From: Chelativorans petroleitrophicus
Lineage (GTDB): Bacteria; Pseudomonadota; Alphaproteobacteria; Rhizobiales; Rhizobiaceae
Length of the DNA stretch: 64,000 bases
Direction: 5' to 3'
Assembly: GCF_025398195.1 (NCBI RefSeq)
Contig: NZ_JAODNV010000007.1
Location: forward strand, 1-64,000
This document shows positions 36,509 through 43,727 of the stretch, piece by piece (the stretch's first letter is position 1; the number at the start of each line of letters is the position of its first letter). The notes below the pieces were generated by a model that saw nothing but the letters and a program-made list of their open reading frames with translations, had not been told where the DNA came from and did not search any database. Position numbers and translations under genes: made by a program.

Positions 36509-37657
36509 ATGTTGGAGAAAACCCGGCTCGGCGGCGTTGCGGCCGTTCTCATGGCAGGGCTTGTATCGGCTGGCGTTGCTGACGCGCAAGAGGTCAAGCT
36601 GCCGTCCACGCTGGCCATGACGTCCTACGACGTAGGCGCGGCCTCCTACAACCAGGCGGTGGCATTGGGCACGGCGCTCGGAAACGCCTATTCCATCTCG
36701 CTTCGGGTGCTGCCCGCGACATCGGACGTCGCGCGTCTGCTGCCCGTTCGGCAGGGCCGCGTCGATTTCGGCGTGGTGGGCTCCGAATCGTTCAACGCGG
36801 TCGAGGGAACCGAAGCCTTTGCAGCACCCGAAATCGGACCTCAGCCGTTGCGCATGCTGGTCGGCTCCAATTCGGACAATTGCTTCACGCTCGCCCTACG
36901 CGGGGACTCGGGCATCGAAACCATCGAAGACGTCAAAGGCAAGCGCGTCGGCTGGGTTGTCGGTGCGCCGGCGCTGCAGAGCAATGTTGCCGGTTTCCTC
37001 GCCTTCGGTGGCATGACCTGGGATGATGTCCAGAAGGTGGAAGTGGCAAGCTACGGTGCTTCGTGGGAGGCGTTCATCAACGGCCAGGTGGATGCGATCA
37101 CCACCCTGACCACCGGCGCGCTGGCGGAACAGGCCGCGGCCTCGCCCGGGGGGCTGAAGTGGCTGCCTCTGCCCAAATCCAACACAGAAGGATGGAAGCG
37201 TCTCCAGGAAATTAAGCCGCAGTTCTCGCCGCGCGTCGGTACGCTGGGCCCAAACATGAGCAAGGAAAATCCGCTCGAATGCGCGGGCTTTCCCTTCCCG
37301 GTCCTTCTCACCTATCCCGACCGCGACGCGGACCTCGTTTACAACCTGACGAAGGCTGTGGCGGAGCAGTTCGACGCCTATGTGAAGATTGAGCCGGCGA
37401 TGGTGGGCTGGAGCGTCGACCGGCAGGACTTCCAGTGGGTCGTGCCGTACCACGAAGGCGCAATCCGCTACTGGAAAGAACTGGGTCTGTGGACCGATGA
37501 GGCGCAGGCGCACAATGACGCGCTTGTCAAGCGACAGGAACTGCTGCAGGAGGTGTGGGAAAGCCTCGCCGACGCCCCCGAAGCCGAAAAGACGGAGCGC
37601 TGGCTGGAGGCCCGCCGCGCCGCGCTAGAGAAAGCAGGGCTGCCCGTCTACGAATGA
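36509..37657 (+). CDS. TAXI-family TRAP transporter solute receptor
   Basis: A 382-aa periplasmic receptor with a signal peptide (about residues 1-26, ending GVADAQ) and TAXI-type landmarks (NAYSISLRVLPATSDVARLLPVRQG, VDFGVVGSESFNAV, DVKGKRVGWVVGAPALQ). It most likely feeds the fused TRAP permease at 25944-27965. GGAGGAGAATC precedes the ATG. A clear terminator follows. Confidence 0.9.
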   Translation: MLEKTRLGGVAAVLMAGLVSAGVADAQEVKLPSTLAMTSYDVGAASYNQAVALGTALGNAYSISLRVLPATSDVARLLPVRQGRVDFGVVGSESFNAVEGTEAFAAPEIGPQPLRMLVGSNSDNCFTLALRGDSGIETIEDVKGKRVGWVVGAPALQSNVAGFLAFGGMTWDDVQKVEVASYGASWEAFINGQVDAITTLTTGALAEQAAASPGGLKWLPLPKSNTEGWKRLQEIKPQFSPRVGTLGPNMSKENPLECAGFPFPVLLTYPDRDADLVYNLTKAVAEQFDAYVKIEPAMVGWSVDRQDFQWVVPYHEGAIRYWKELGLWTDEAQAHNDALVKRQELLQEVWESLADAPEAEKTERWLEARRAALEKAGLPVYE

Positions 37658-37665
37658 TCAGCCAA

Positions 37666-37689
37666 GGGCGGACCGACATGCGTCCGCCC
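37666..37689 (+). other. Hairpin after the TAXI receptor gene
   Basis: An 8-bp perfect stem GGGCGGAC/GTCCGCCC with an 8-base loop, 8 bases after the stop codon. No T tract follows, so it may protect the mRNA end or assist the terminator downstream. Confidence 0.5.
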
Positions 37690-37705
37690 CATCATTGACC
37701 GCGCT

Positions 37706-37747
37706 GCCTGAGGTATCCCGTTGCGGGCTGCCTCAGGCTCTTTTTAT
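37706..37747 (+). terminator. Rho-independent terminator closing the catabolic cluster
   Basis: The stem GCCTGAGG/CCTCAGGC (37706-37713 and 37731-37738) holds an inner CCCG-TTG-CGGG hairpin and is followed by TCTTTTTATT. This is the strongest terminator in the window and marks the right boundary of the catabolic island. Confidence 0.85.
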
Positions 37748-37944
37748 TGCCCGACGCGATACACTTTTTGCGACAGGTTTCGCCTACGGCCGCGGAATGC
37801 CGGCATTTAGCTCGCCTTATCCCTCAACCATTGATCTCGCTTCCCGATCAGGAGAAAGTGGTCGAATCCGCTCGCCCCGGAGAGCTTCATCCATCTCTCG
37901 GGAATGAAGTAAACTAGGTGTTCGGAATGGACCGGGAAAAAACC

Positions 37945-38021
37945 TGGTACGGTTGGGTGGATTCGAACCACCGACCTCAGGAGCCACAATCCTGCGCTCT
38001 AACCAACTGAGCTACAACCGC
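37945..38021 (-). tRNA. tRNA-His (GTG anticodon)
   Basis: The 77-nt cloverleaf folds fully: acceptor GCGGTTG/CAACCGT (G1-U72 wobble), D arm, anticodon stem CAGGA/TCCTG with loop TTGTGGC (anticodon GTG), T arm GGTGG-TTCGAAT-CCACC, and encoded CCA. The discriminator is A73 rather than C73, the alphaproteobacterial form of tRNA-His that does not rely on a G-1:C73 pair. Confidence 0.97.
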
Positions 38022-38136
38022 CCGTTCCGCCCGCGTCCTTACGAGCAAATGCCATCCTTTTCAAGTGCCATGAGCGGCTGGGCCGGAATTCGCCGCATCG
38101 GCGCGCTGATGGCGTGCGAACTGTCCTCCAGAAAAG

Positions 38137-38166
38137 GAAAAGACCGGGGGAGGACCCGGTCTTTTC
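38137..38166 (-). terminator. Terminator of the phasin gene
   Basis: A 12-bp perfect stem GAAAAGACCGGG/CCCGGTCTTTTC with a 6-base loop. Read on the minus strand, the stem ends in TTTTC. It follows the phasin gene and separates it from tRNA-His. Confidence 0.8.
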
Positions 38167-38170
38167 TGTT

Positions 38171-38205
38171 GGGATCGGCGGGAGGAGGAGGGAGGAGCCG
38201 ATCCC
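38171..38205 (-). other. Second hairpin behind the phasin gene, purine-rich loop
   Basis: A 9-bp stem GGGATCGGC/GCCGATCCC with a 17-base loop that is pure G/A on the plus strand (pyrimidine-only in a phasin transcript). It lies between the phasin stop and the terminator. It may stabilise the abundant phasin mRNA; the role is inference. Confidence 0.5.
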
Positions 38206-38267
38206 CGTTCTGACGAACGCGGCGCATATAGCCGTGTTCGCTGCGAATTGCAGCGCGACCGTTCGCC

Positions 38268-38702
38268 TCAGGCAGCAGCCTGCGTCGCCCCCTTGTCGAA
38301 GGCCTCGCGAACGGGCCTTGCCAGTTCCGCGATGACCTTCTGCGAAATCGCCTGGAACTCACGCGCCTGGTCCAGCGCCAGCTCGGTCTGCTTGCGCATA
38401 TACGCGCCCTGGATTTCGATCACTTCAGAGAAGGTCCTGGCGTTCGCCAGCGCCTCGAATTGCGATATGTTCGCCTCGGCACCCGCGCGCATTGCAGCGA
38501 TCGATTTGAGGATGAGTTCGTCGCCCGCCTCCTTGGCCACCTCAAGGGAGGCTTCGAAGGCCTCCGCGCCAGCCTTCATCCGCTCATAGGCTTCCTCGGT
38601 TTGCCTGGCGGTCCTTTCCGCGAAGAAACGAAGCTGTTCGGTCGTTTTCGAATGATCGAAGCCGGGAAACGCCTCCGAGGTCTTATTGCTCGTCTTGCTC
38701 AT
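38268..38702 (-). CDS. phaP: Phasin (polyhydroxyalkanoate granule protein)
   Basis: A 144-aa helical protein of the alphaproteobacterial phasin family (EQLRFFAERTARQTEEAYERMKAG, YMRKQTELALDQAREFQ), which coats polyhydroxybutyrate granules. It is soluble and amphipathic. A perfect 28-base inverted repeat upstream is probably the binding site of the PHB-responsive repressor PhaR. An acetoacetyl-CoA synthetase gene, linked to PHB turnover, lies 7 kb away. Confidence 0.88.
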   Translation of the reverse strand: MSKTSNKTSEAFPGFDHSKTTEQLRFFAERTARQTEEAYERMKAGAEAFEASLEVAKEAGDELILKSIAAMRAGAEANISQFEALANARTFSEVIEIQGAYMRKQTELALDQAREFQAISQKVIAELARPVREAFDKGATQAAA

Positions 38703-38770
38703 TGAGCTGTCCTTTCCTGCGCAATACCGCAGTGCTTCTAGTCTCAGCTCCCATATAGCAAGTCATTTTG

Positions 38771-38798
38771 TGCACTGCAATATAAATTTTGCAGTGCA
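38771..38798. promoter_or_regulatory. Palindromic operator in the phasin promoter (PhaR-like)
   Basis: TGCACTGCA (38771-38779) and TGCAGTGCA (38790-38798) are perfect inverted copies with a 10-base A/T-rich spacer, 69 bases upstream of the phasin start. PhaR repressors of PHB metabolism bind TGC-rich CTGC/GCAG sites, so this is a likely PhaR operator. Confidence 0.65.
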
Positions 38799-38927
38799 AT
38801 ATAGGCTGGGCTTGTGAAGATTAACCACGTGCGAAAAATCCGCGCTCTGGGACTGCCGGAGTTTGTGGACGGCGCGCGAACGTGCTCTTATTAACAACCG
38901 GTTAATGGAACTTAGCATAGGTCGGGC

Positions 38928-41900
38928 ATGGCGTCGGCATCCTATCCGTTCCTGGACATCGTTGTTCTCGACGAGGTGCGCGAACGTTTCGCCTCCGGCG
39001 AGGCGCTGGCGGTGCTTTCCTGCGGGCTGGATGAAATTCTCTGGGCGAACGGCGCCGGCGCCGCCTGGTTCGGCTATCCGGACGTAGAGGCGGCGATCGG
39101 GGCGAAACCCCGCCTGCCGGCCGCGGCCCTGAGGCAGATCGCCGCCGCACCCGGCTTTCCGGATATAGGGCGCGACCGGCCGATGGCGATGCGCATCACC
39201 AGCGGTGTGAAGAGCCGTATCGTATCGCTTACCGCAAGCGCCATCACGCTGCCGAGCGGAGAGCGGGCACTGCTCCTGGCCCTGCCCGCCCCGGAGAACG
39301 AAGCGGCGGAGCAGGCCCACCACATCGTATCGGGTTTCGACGGGCCGGGACATTTCGCGGCCCTCGTCGAGGCGGATGGCACGGTTGCTGCGGCGTCGGA
39401 CGGTTTCGAAACGCTCGGCATCGCGGCAGGGACGCTGGAAGGGCTCGTGCGTGACGTGCGCGAGGAGGATGACCGGCTAGTAAAGAAGCTTATCGAAACG
39501 GCGGGCGGCCGCAAGCTCCCGGCCGGCATCGCGCGTCTCACCGACGCTCCGGCGCGCCATCTTCTGGTGGTGGTTGACGATAGCGGCGCCACCGCGTCGG
39601 TTGAGACAGAGCCCGGAAGGCCAACGCAGCAGGCTGTGACAGCTCCCGCAGCACAGCCGATGCAAGCCGTCACGCCGCCCGCGGCCGCCATGCCTCCTGC
39701 GAGGACAGGCGCTCCCGAAGGAGCAACGAAAGAGGCCACGCAAAGCGATGCAGCCTTACAGGAGAAGGCGCCGCCCTTCCCGCCTACCGTGCGCTTTTCC
39801 TGGCGCACGGATGCAGAGGGCCGGTTCTCCGCGCTCTCCGAAGAGTTTGCCGAGGCCATGGGCAAGCCTGCCGCCGACATCATCGGCCGCAGCTTCCGCG
39901 AGGTCTCCAACGCCTTCGGACTCGACCCCGACGGCGACATCGCGCGGCTTCTCGAACGGCGCGACACCTGGTCCGGCCGGACGGTCCTGTGGCCGCTTTC
40001 GGGCACGAATCTCAAGGTACCGGTCGACCTCGCCGCCCTACCCGTCTACGGCCGCGACCGCACCTTTGAAGGTTTTCGCGGCTTCGGCATTGCCCGGCTG
40101 GGCGAGGCGGAAGTGGACCCGGAAGCGGTCGGCAAGGTGCTGGTGACGCCGGAGCCGGAACCGGCCGAGGCACTCGGTCATCAGGAAGAGGCGGAACAGC
40201 AGGAACAGGAAGAAGCAGCGCCACAAAGTGATTCGGGCGAACAAGTCCCCACGCCGGAGAGTGATCCCTTCCAGGGTGAAAAACCCGCGATTCTGCTCTC
40301 CGAAACGGAGGAGCATCAGCGCAGCGTCAAGATCATCCGTCTCGACGAGCACCGCGAAAACGGCAGAAGCGGCCTGTCGTCGAGCGAGCGGTCCGCCTTT
40401 CGCGAGATTGGCGAACGGCTTCGTCAGGCGAACGAAGCCTTGGCGCGCGCCGAAAAGGAGGGCAAACGGCCAGCGCATGATGTTCCGGCAGCCGGCAATA
40501 CCAACGAGCCGGTGACAACGCAGCCGCAGGAAGCTACTTCGGCAGCTGCGCCGGCCGGGGGCGAGCCTGAGCAAACAGCCCACGGCGCTGAGAAGAAAAG
40601 AGCAGAGGCGCGGGAGCCGCTGGCCCTTGAGTCCGGAAAGCAGGAGGCGCCTTCGGCGCCAGCGGGCGACCCTACTGAAACTGGCAGCGCCTCACCGAGT
40701 ATTCCGCCACAAGCAAAAGGAGCCGCTGAGGAACAGCTGGCGGAAGACCTGGCCTCGGAGGCGAGCGTAGCCGATACCGCAGAGCCTGAGGCTGCTTCAC
40801 CGGAAGGCGGAGAGCTTAGGAAGGAAATCCTCGCTCCTCGGATGGCACAGTCGGACGAAGCGGAGAAGCTAGCCTTCTCCCGACACCCCAATATCGTGCC
40901 TTCCGCCTTCTTCCTGCCGAAGCAGGATACCGGCGTGGAAACCGCTAGGGCTCTGCTGGCCTCCCTGCCGCTGCCTGTCCTCGTCCATTCGGGCGATCGG
41001 CTGCACTATGCCAACCGGGAGTTTCTCCGGCTCGTCGGCTATAAAGACCTGGCCGCTCTGGAAGCGGCGGGTGGCATCGGCGCGCTCTTCGAGGAGCCGT
41101 CGCAGCCCGGCGAGGCGCCGCATGGAAATGTCAGCCTCCGCACGGCCGAGGGCGAGCGCCTGCCGGTCGAGGCGTATCTGCAGTCGATCGCCTGGGAGGG
41201 CGGAAAGGCCTTGATGCTGGCGCTGCGCCCCGCTTCCGCGCCTGCCGAGCGGATCAGCGAGCTCGAGGCCCGTCTGACGGAAATGAACGCCATCCTCGAC
41301 ACGGCGACGGACGGCATCGTGGTGATCGCCCAAGATGGCACCATCCGCTCGATCAACCGGCCGGCCGAGGCGCTGTTCGGCTTCGATGCCGAGCACGTGA
41401 CCGGAAGGCCCTTCACCTCGCTGTTTGCCATCGAGAGCCAGCGCACGGTGGAGGAATATCTTGCGGCGCTCTCCGATAATGGCGTGGCAAGCGTGCTGAA
41501 CGACGGAAGGCAGGTGATCGGCCGTGAGGCACAGGGCCGCTTCATACCGCTTTTCATCACCATCGGCCGCCTGCCCGGCGGCAAGGGCCACTGCGCGGTG
41601 CTGCGCGACATCACCCACTGGAAACGCGCCGAGGAGGAACTCACCCAGGCCCGCGCGCAGGCCGAACGGGCCTCCTCGCAGAAAAGCGAGTTCCTCGCCC
41701 GGGTCAGCCATGAGATCCGCACACCGCTGAATGCTATCATCGGCTTCTCCGAACTCATGGTAGACGAGAAGTTCGGCCCCATCGGCAACGACCGCTATCG
41801 CGACTATCTGCGCGACATCAACCGTTCGGGCAATCACGTGCTCGAACTGGTGAACGACCTCCTGGACATTTCCAAGATCGAGGCCGGTCAACAGGAAATG

Positions 41901-42380
41901 TCCTACGAGGCCGTCTCGCTCAACGATACGCTGAGCCAGGTAGTCGCCATGATGCAACCGCAAGCCAACAGCGAGCGCGTCATCATCCGCTCCAGCCTCG
42001 CCTCGCGCCTGCCCGAGGTAGTGGCCGATTCCCGCAGCGTGCGCCAGATCGCCATCAACCTTCTGTCCAACGCGGTGCGCTATACGCCGGCCGGCGGGCA
42101 GGTGATCGTCTCCACGGCCTATGAGAAGGACGGCTCCGTCGCGCTTAGGGTGCGGGATACCGGCGTGGGGATGAGCTCGGCCGAAATCGACGAGGCGCTG
42201 AAGCCCTTCAGGCAGATCAACACCTTGCGCCGCAAGCGCGGCGACGGCACCGGGCTGGGCCTGCCGCTCACCCGCGCCATGGTGGAGGCCAACCGGGCGC
42301 AATTCTCGATTTCCTCCACGCCTGGCGAGGGCACTCTGGTGGAGGTCATCTTTCCGCCCACGCGCGTTCTGGCCGATTAG
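38928..42380 (+). CDS. pdhS: Sensor histidine kinase PdhS (PleC/DivJ homologue)
   Basis: The 1150-aa protein has no visible membrane helix. PAS-like segments lie at about 288-390, 670-780 and 785-900, separated by a Glu/Ala/Pro-rich linker at about 410-650. The kinase core follows, with the phospho-acceptor H928 in SHEIRTPLNAIIGFSELM, an N box INLLSNAVRYTP, and G boxes DTGVGM and GDGTGLGLPL. The DEKFGPIGNDRYRDYLRDI segment is typical of PleC/DivJ/PdhS kinases that control DivK and the asymmetric cell cycle. PdhS of Brucella is similarly long and soluble. Confidence 0.82.
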   Translation: MASASYPFLDIVVLDEVRERFASGEALAVLSCGLDEILWANGAGAAWFGYPDVEAAIGAKPRLPAAALRQIAAAPGFPDIGRDRPMAMRITSGVKSRIVSLTASAITLPSGERALLLALPAPENEAAEQAHHIVSGFDGPGHFAALVEADGTVAAASDGFETLGIAAGTLEGLVRDVREEDDRLVKKLIETAGGRKLPAGIARLTDAPARHLLVVVDDSGATASVETEPGRPTQQAVTAPAAQPMQAVTPPAAAMPPARTGAPEGATKEATQSDAALQEKAPPFPPTVRFSWRTDAEGRFSALSEEFAEAMGKPAADIIGRSFREVSNAFGLDPDGDIARLLERRDTWSGRTVLWPLSGTNLKVPVDLAALPVYGRDRTFEGFRGFGIARLGEAEVDPEAVGKVLVTPEPEPAEALGHQEEAEQQEQEEAAPQSDSGEQVPTPESDPFQGEKPAILLSETEEHQRSVKIIRLDEHRENGRSGLSSSERSAFREIGERLRQANEALARAEKEGKRPAHDVPAAGNTNEPVTTQPQEATSAAAPAGGEPEQTAHGAEKKRAEAREPLALESGKQEAPSAPAGDPTETGSASPSIPPQAKGAAEEQLAEDLASEASVADTAEPEAASPEGGELRKEILAPRMAQSDEAEKLAFSRHPNIVPSAFFLPKQDTGVETARALLASLPLPVLVHSGDRLHYANREFLRLVGYKDLAALEAAGGIGALFEEPSQPGEAPHGNVSLRTAEGERLPVEAYLQSIAWEGGKALMLALRPASAPAERISELEARLTEMNAILDTATDGIVVIAQDGTIRSINRPAEALFGFDAEHVTGRPFTSLFAIESQRTVEEYLAALSDNGVASVLNDGRQVIGREAQGRFIPLFITIGRLPGGKGHCAVLRDITHWKRAEEELTQARAQAERASSQKSEFLARVSHEIRTPLNAIIGFSELMVDEKFGPIGNDRYRDYLRDINRSGNHVLELVNDLLDISKIEAGQQEMSYEAVSLNDTLSQVVAMMQPQANSERVIIRSSLASRLPEVVADSRSVRQIAINLLSNAVRYTPAGGQVIVSTAYEKDGSVALRVRDTGVGMSSAEIDEALKPFRQINTLRRKRGDGTGLGLPLTRAMVEANRAQFSISSTPGEGTLVEVIFPPTRVLAD

Positions 42381-42446
42381 GGACGCATCTTACGGACCAC
42401 CCCCTCCCTGCTGTATGGCTTGCAGACAAAAACTTGATAATCCTAG

Positions 42447-42463
42447 TTTAGAATTGTTCTAAA
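42447..42463. promoter_or_regulatory. Irr box / iron control element
   Basis: TTTAGAATTGTTCTAAA is a perfect 7-3-7 palindrome matching the iron control element TTTAGAAN3TTCTAAA bound by the haem-responsive regulator Irr in Rhizobiales. It lies about 130 bases upstream of the iron-binding protein gene. Confidence 0.85.
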
Positions 42464-42590
42464 GTACTGATTTTTCTTGCAAATCCCTTGACCGGCCGAT
42501 TCATTTCGCACAATAGGGGCTGTGGCGGACAGCCTCCGCCTGACTTCAACCTCCCCGGGACCTTGTCTCCCGACGGCCAGGAGAATGATA

Positions 42591-43646
42591 ATGTTTGCAG
42601 GTAACTTTAGGCTCAAGGCAGGCCTGGCGGCCCTTTCCCTCACCGCCGCTGCTCTCGCGTTGCCTTCGGCGGCGCAGGCGGATGGCGTGGTAAACATCTA
42701 TTCGCAGCGTCAGCCGTTCCTGATCGAGCCCCTTCTCGAAGCCTTCACTGAGAAGACCGGAATTCAGACCGAGGTGCTCCACCTGAACGAGGGGCTGCCG
42801 GAACGCATCGCCGCCGAGGGCCAGAACTCGCCCGCCGACGTCATCTTGACCGTTGATATCGGCCGTCTGGCGGCCGTGGTCGATGCCGGTGTCACCCAGC
42901 CGGTCGAAGACGAAGTCATCAACAACGCCATTCCCGCGCAGTATCGTGACCCCGAGGGCCACTGGTTCGGCCTGACGACGCGCGCTCGCGTGGTCTACGC
43001 CTCCAAGGACCGCGTGGAGCAGGACACCATCACCTATGAGGAACTGGCCGATCCCAAGTGGAAGGGCAAGATCTGCGTACGCAGCGGCCAGCATCAGTAC
43101 AACATCGCGCTCTTCGCCTCGCTGATCGCCCATCACGGCGAAGAGGCGACGGAAGAGTGGATGAAGGGGCTGAAGGCCAATCTCGCGCGCAAGCCCGCCG
43201 GCGGAGACCGCGATCAGGCGCAGGCGATCGCTGCCGGCGAGTGCGACATCGCGCTCGGTAATACCTACTATGTCGGCCTTATGATGAACAATGAGGAGGA
43301 GCCGGAGCAGAAGGAGTGGGCCGCCGCCATCAAGGTGCTCTTCCCCAATTCCGAAGACCGCGGCACGCACGTCAACATCTCCGGCATGGCGTTGGCCAAA
43401 CACGCTCCGAACAAGGAGAATGCGCTCAAGCTGATGCAATTCCTTGTGAGCCCTGAGGCGCAGGAAATCTATGCCGAGCGCAACTATGAATATCCCGTGC
43501 TGCCCGGCGCCGAGATCTCCGAGACCGTCAAGTCCTTCGGCGAACTCAAGCCGGACACGCTGCCGCTCTCCGAGATCGCCAAGAACAGCGACGCGGCTTC
43601 GGAGATGGTAGACCGGGTCGGCCTTGACGATGGCCCGGCAAGCTGA
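42591..43646 (+). CDS. fbpA: Ferric iron ABC transporter, periplasmic binding protein (FbpA/AfuA type)
   Basis: A 351-aa binding protein with a signal peptide (FRLKAGLAALSLTAAALALPSAAQA). After VNIYSQRQ at the mature N-terminus come DVILTVDIGRL and the ligand region GNTYYVGLMMNN, whose paired Tyr bind Fe3+ in FbpA proteins. AGGAG is well spaced for the ATG at 42591; 42585 is less likely. The Irr box upstream agrees with iron regulation. Confidence 0.9.
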   Translation: MFAGNFRLKAGLAALSLTAAALALPSAAQADGVVNIYSQRQPFLIEPLLEAFTEKTGIQTEVLHLNEGLPERIAAEGQNSPADVILTVDIGRLAAVVDAGVTQPVEDEVINNAIPAQYRDPEGHWFGLTTRARVVYASKDRVEQDTITYEELADPKWKGKICVRSGQHQYNIALFASLIAHHGEEATEEWMKGLKANLARKPAGGDRDQAQAIAAGECDIALGNTYYVGLMMNNEEEPEQKEWAAAIKVLFPNSEDRGTHVNISGMALAKHAPNKENALKLMQFLVSPEAQEIYAERNYEYPVLPGAEISETVKSFGELKPDTLPLSEIAKNSDAASEMVDRVGLDDGPAS

Positions 43647-43675
43647 CCGTTACGCAAGCTTGCTCATCACGCAAA

Positions 43676-43700
43676 ACCGGGCCGGCACAGCCGGTCCGGT
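43676..43700 (+). other. Intercistronic hairpin between fbpA and fbpB
   Basis: An 11-bp stem with one G-U pair (ACCGGGCCGGC/GCCGGTCCGGT, 3-base loop) without T tract. Such hairpins often stabilise the upstream mRNA so that more binding protein than permease is made. Confidence 0.5.
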
Positions 43701-43727
43701 CTTCGCTTTCATGGGGGTGGGCAGGGC

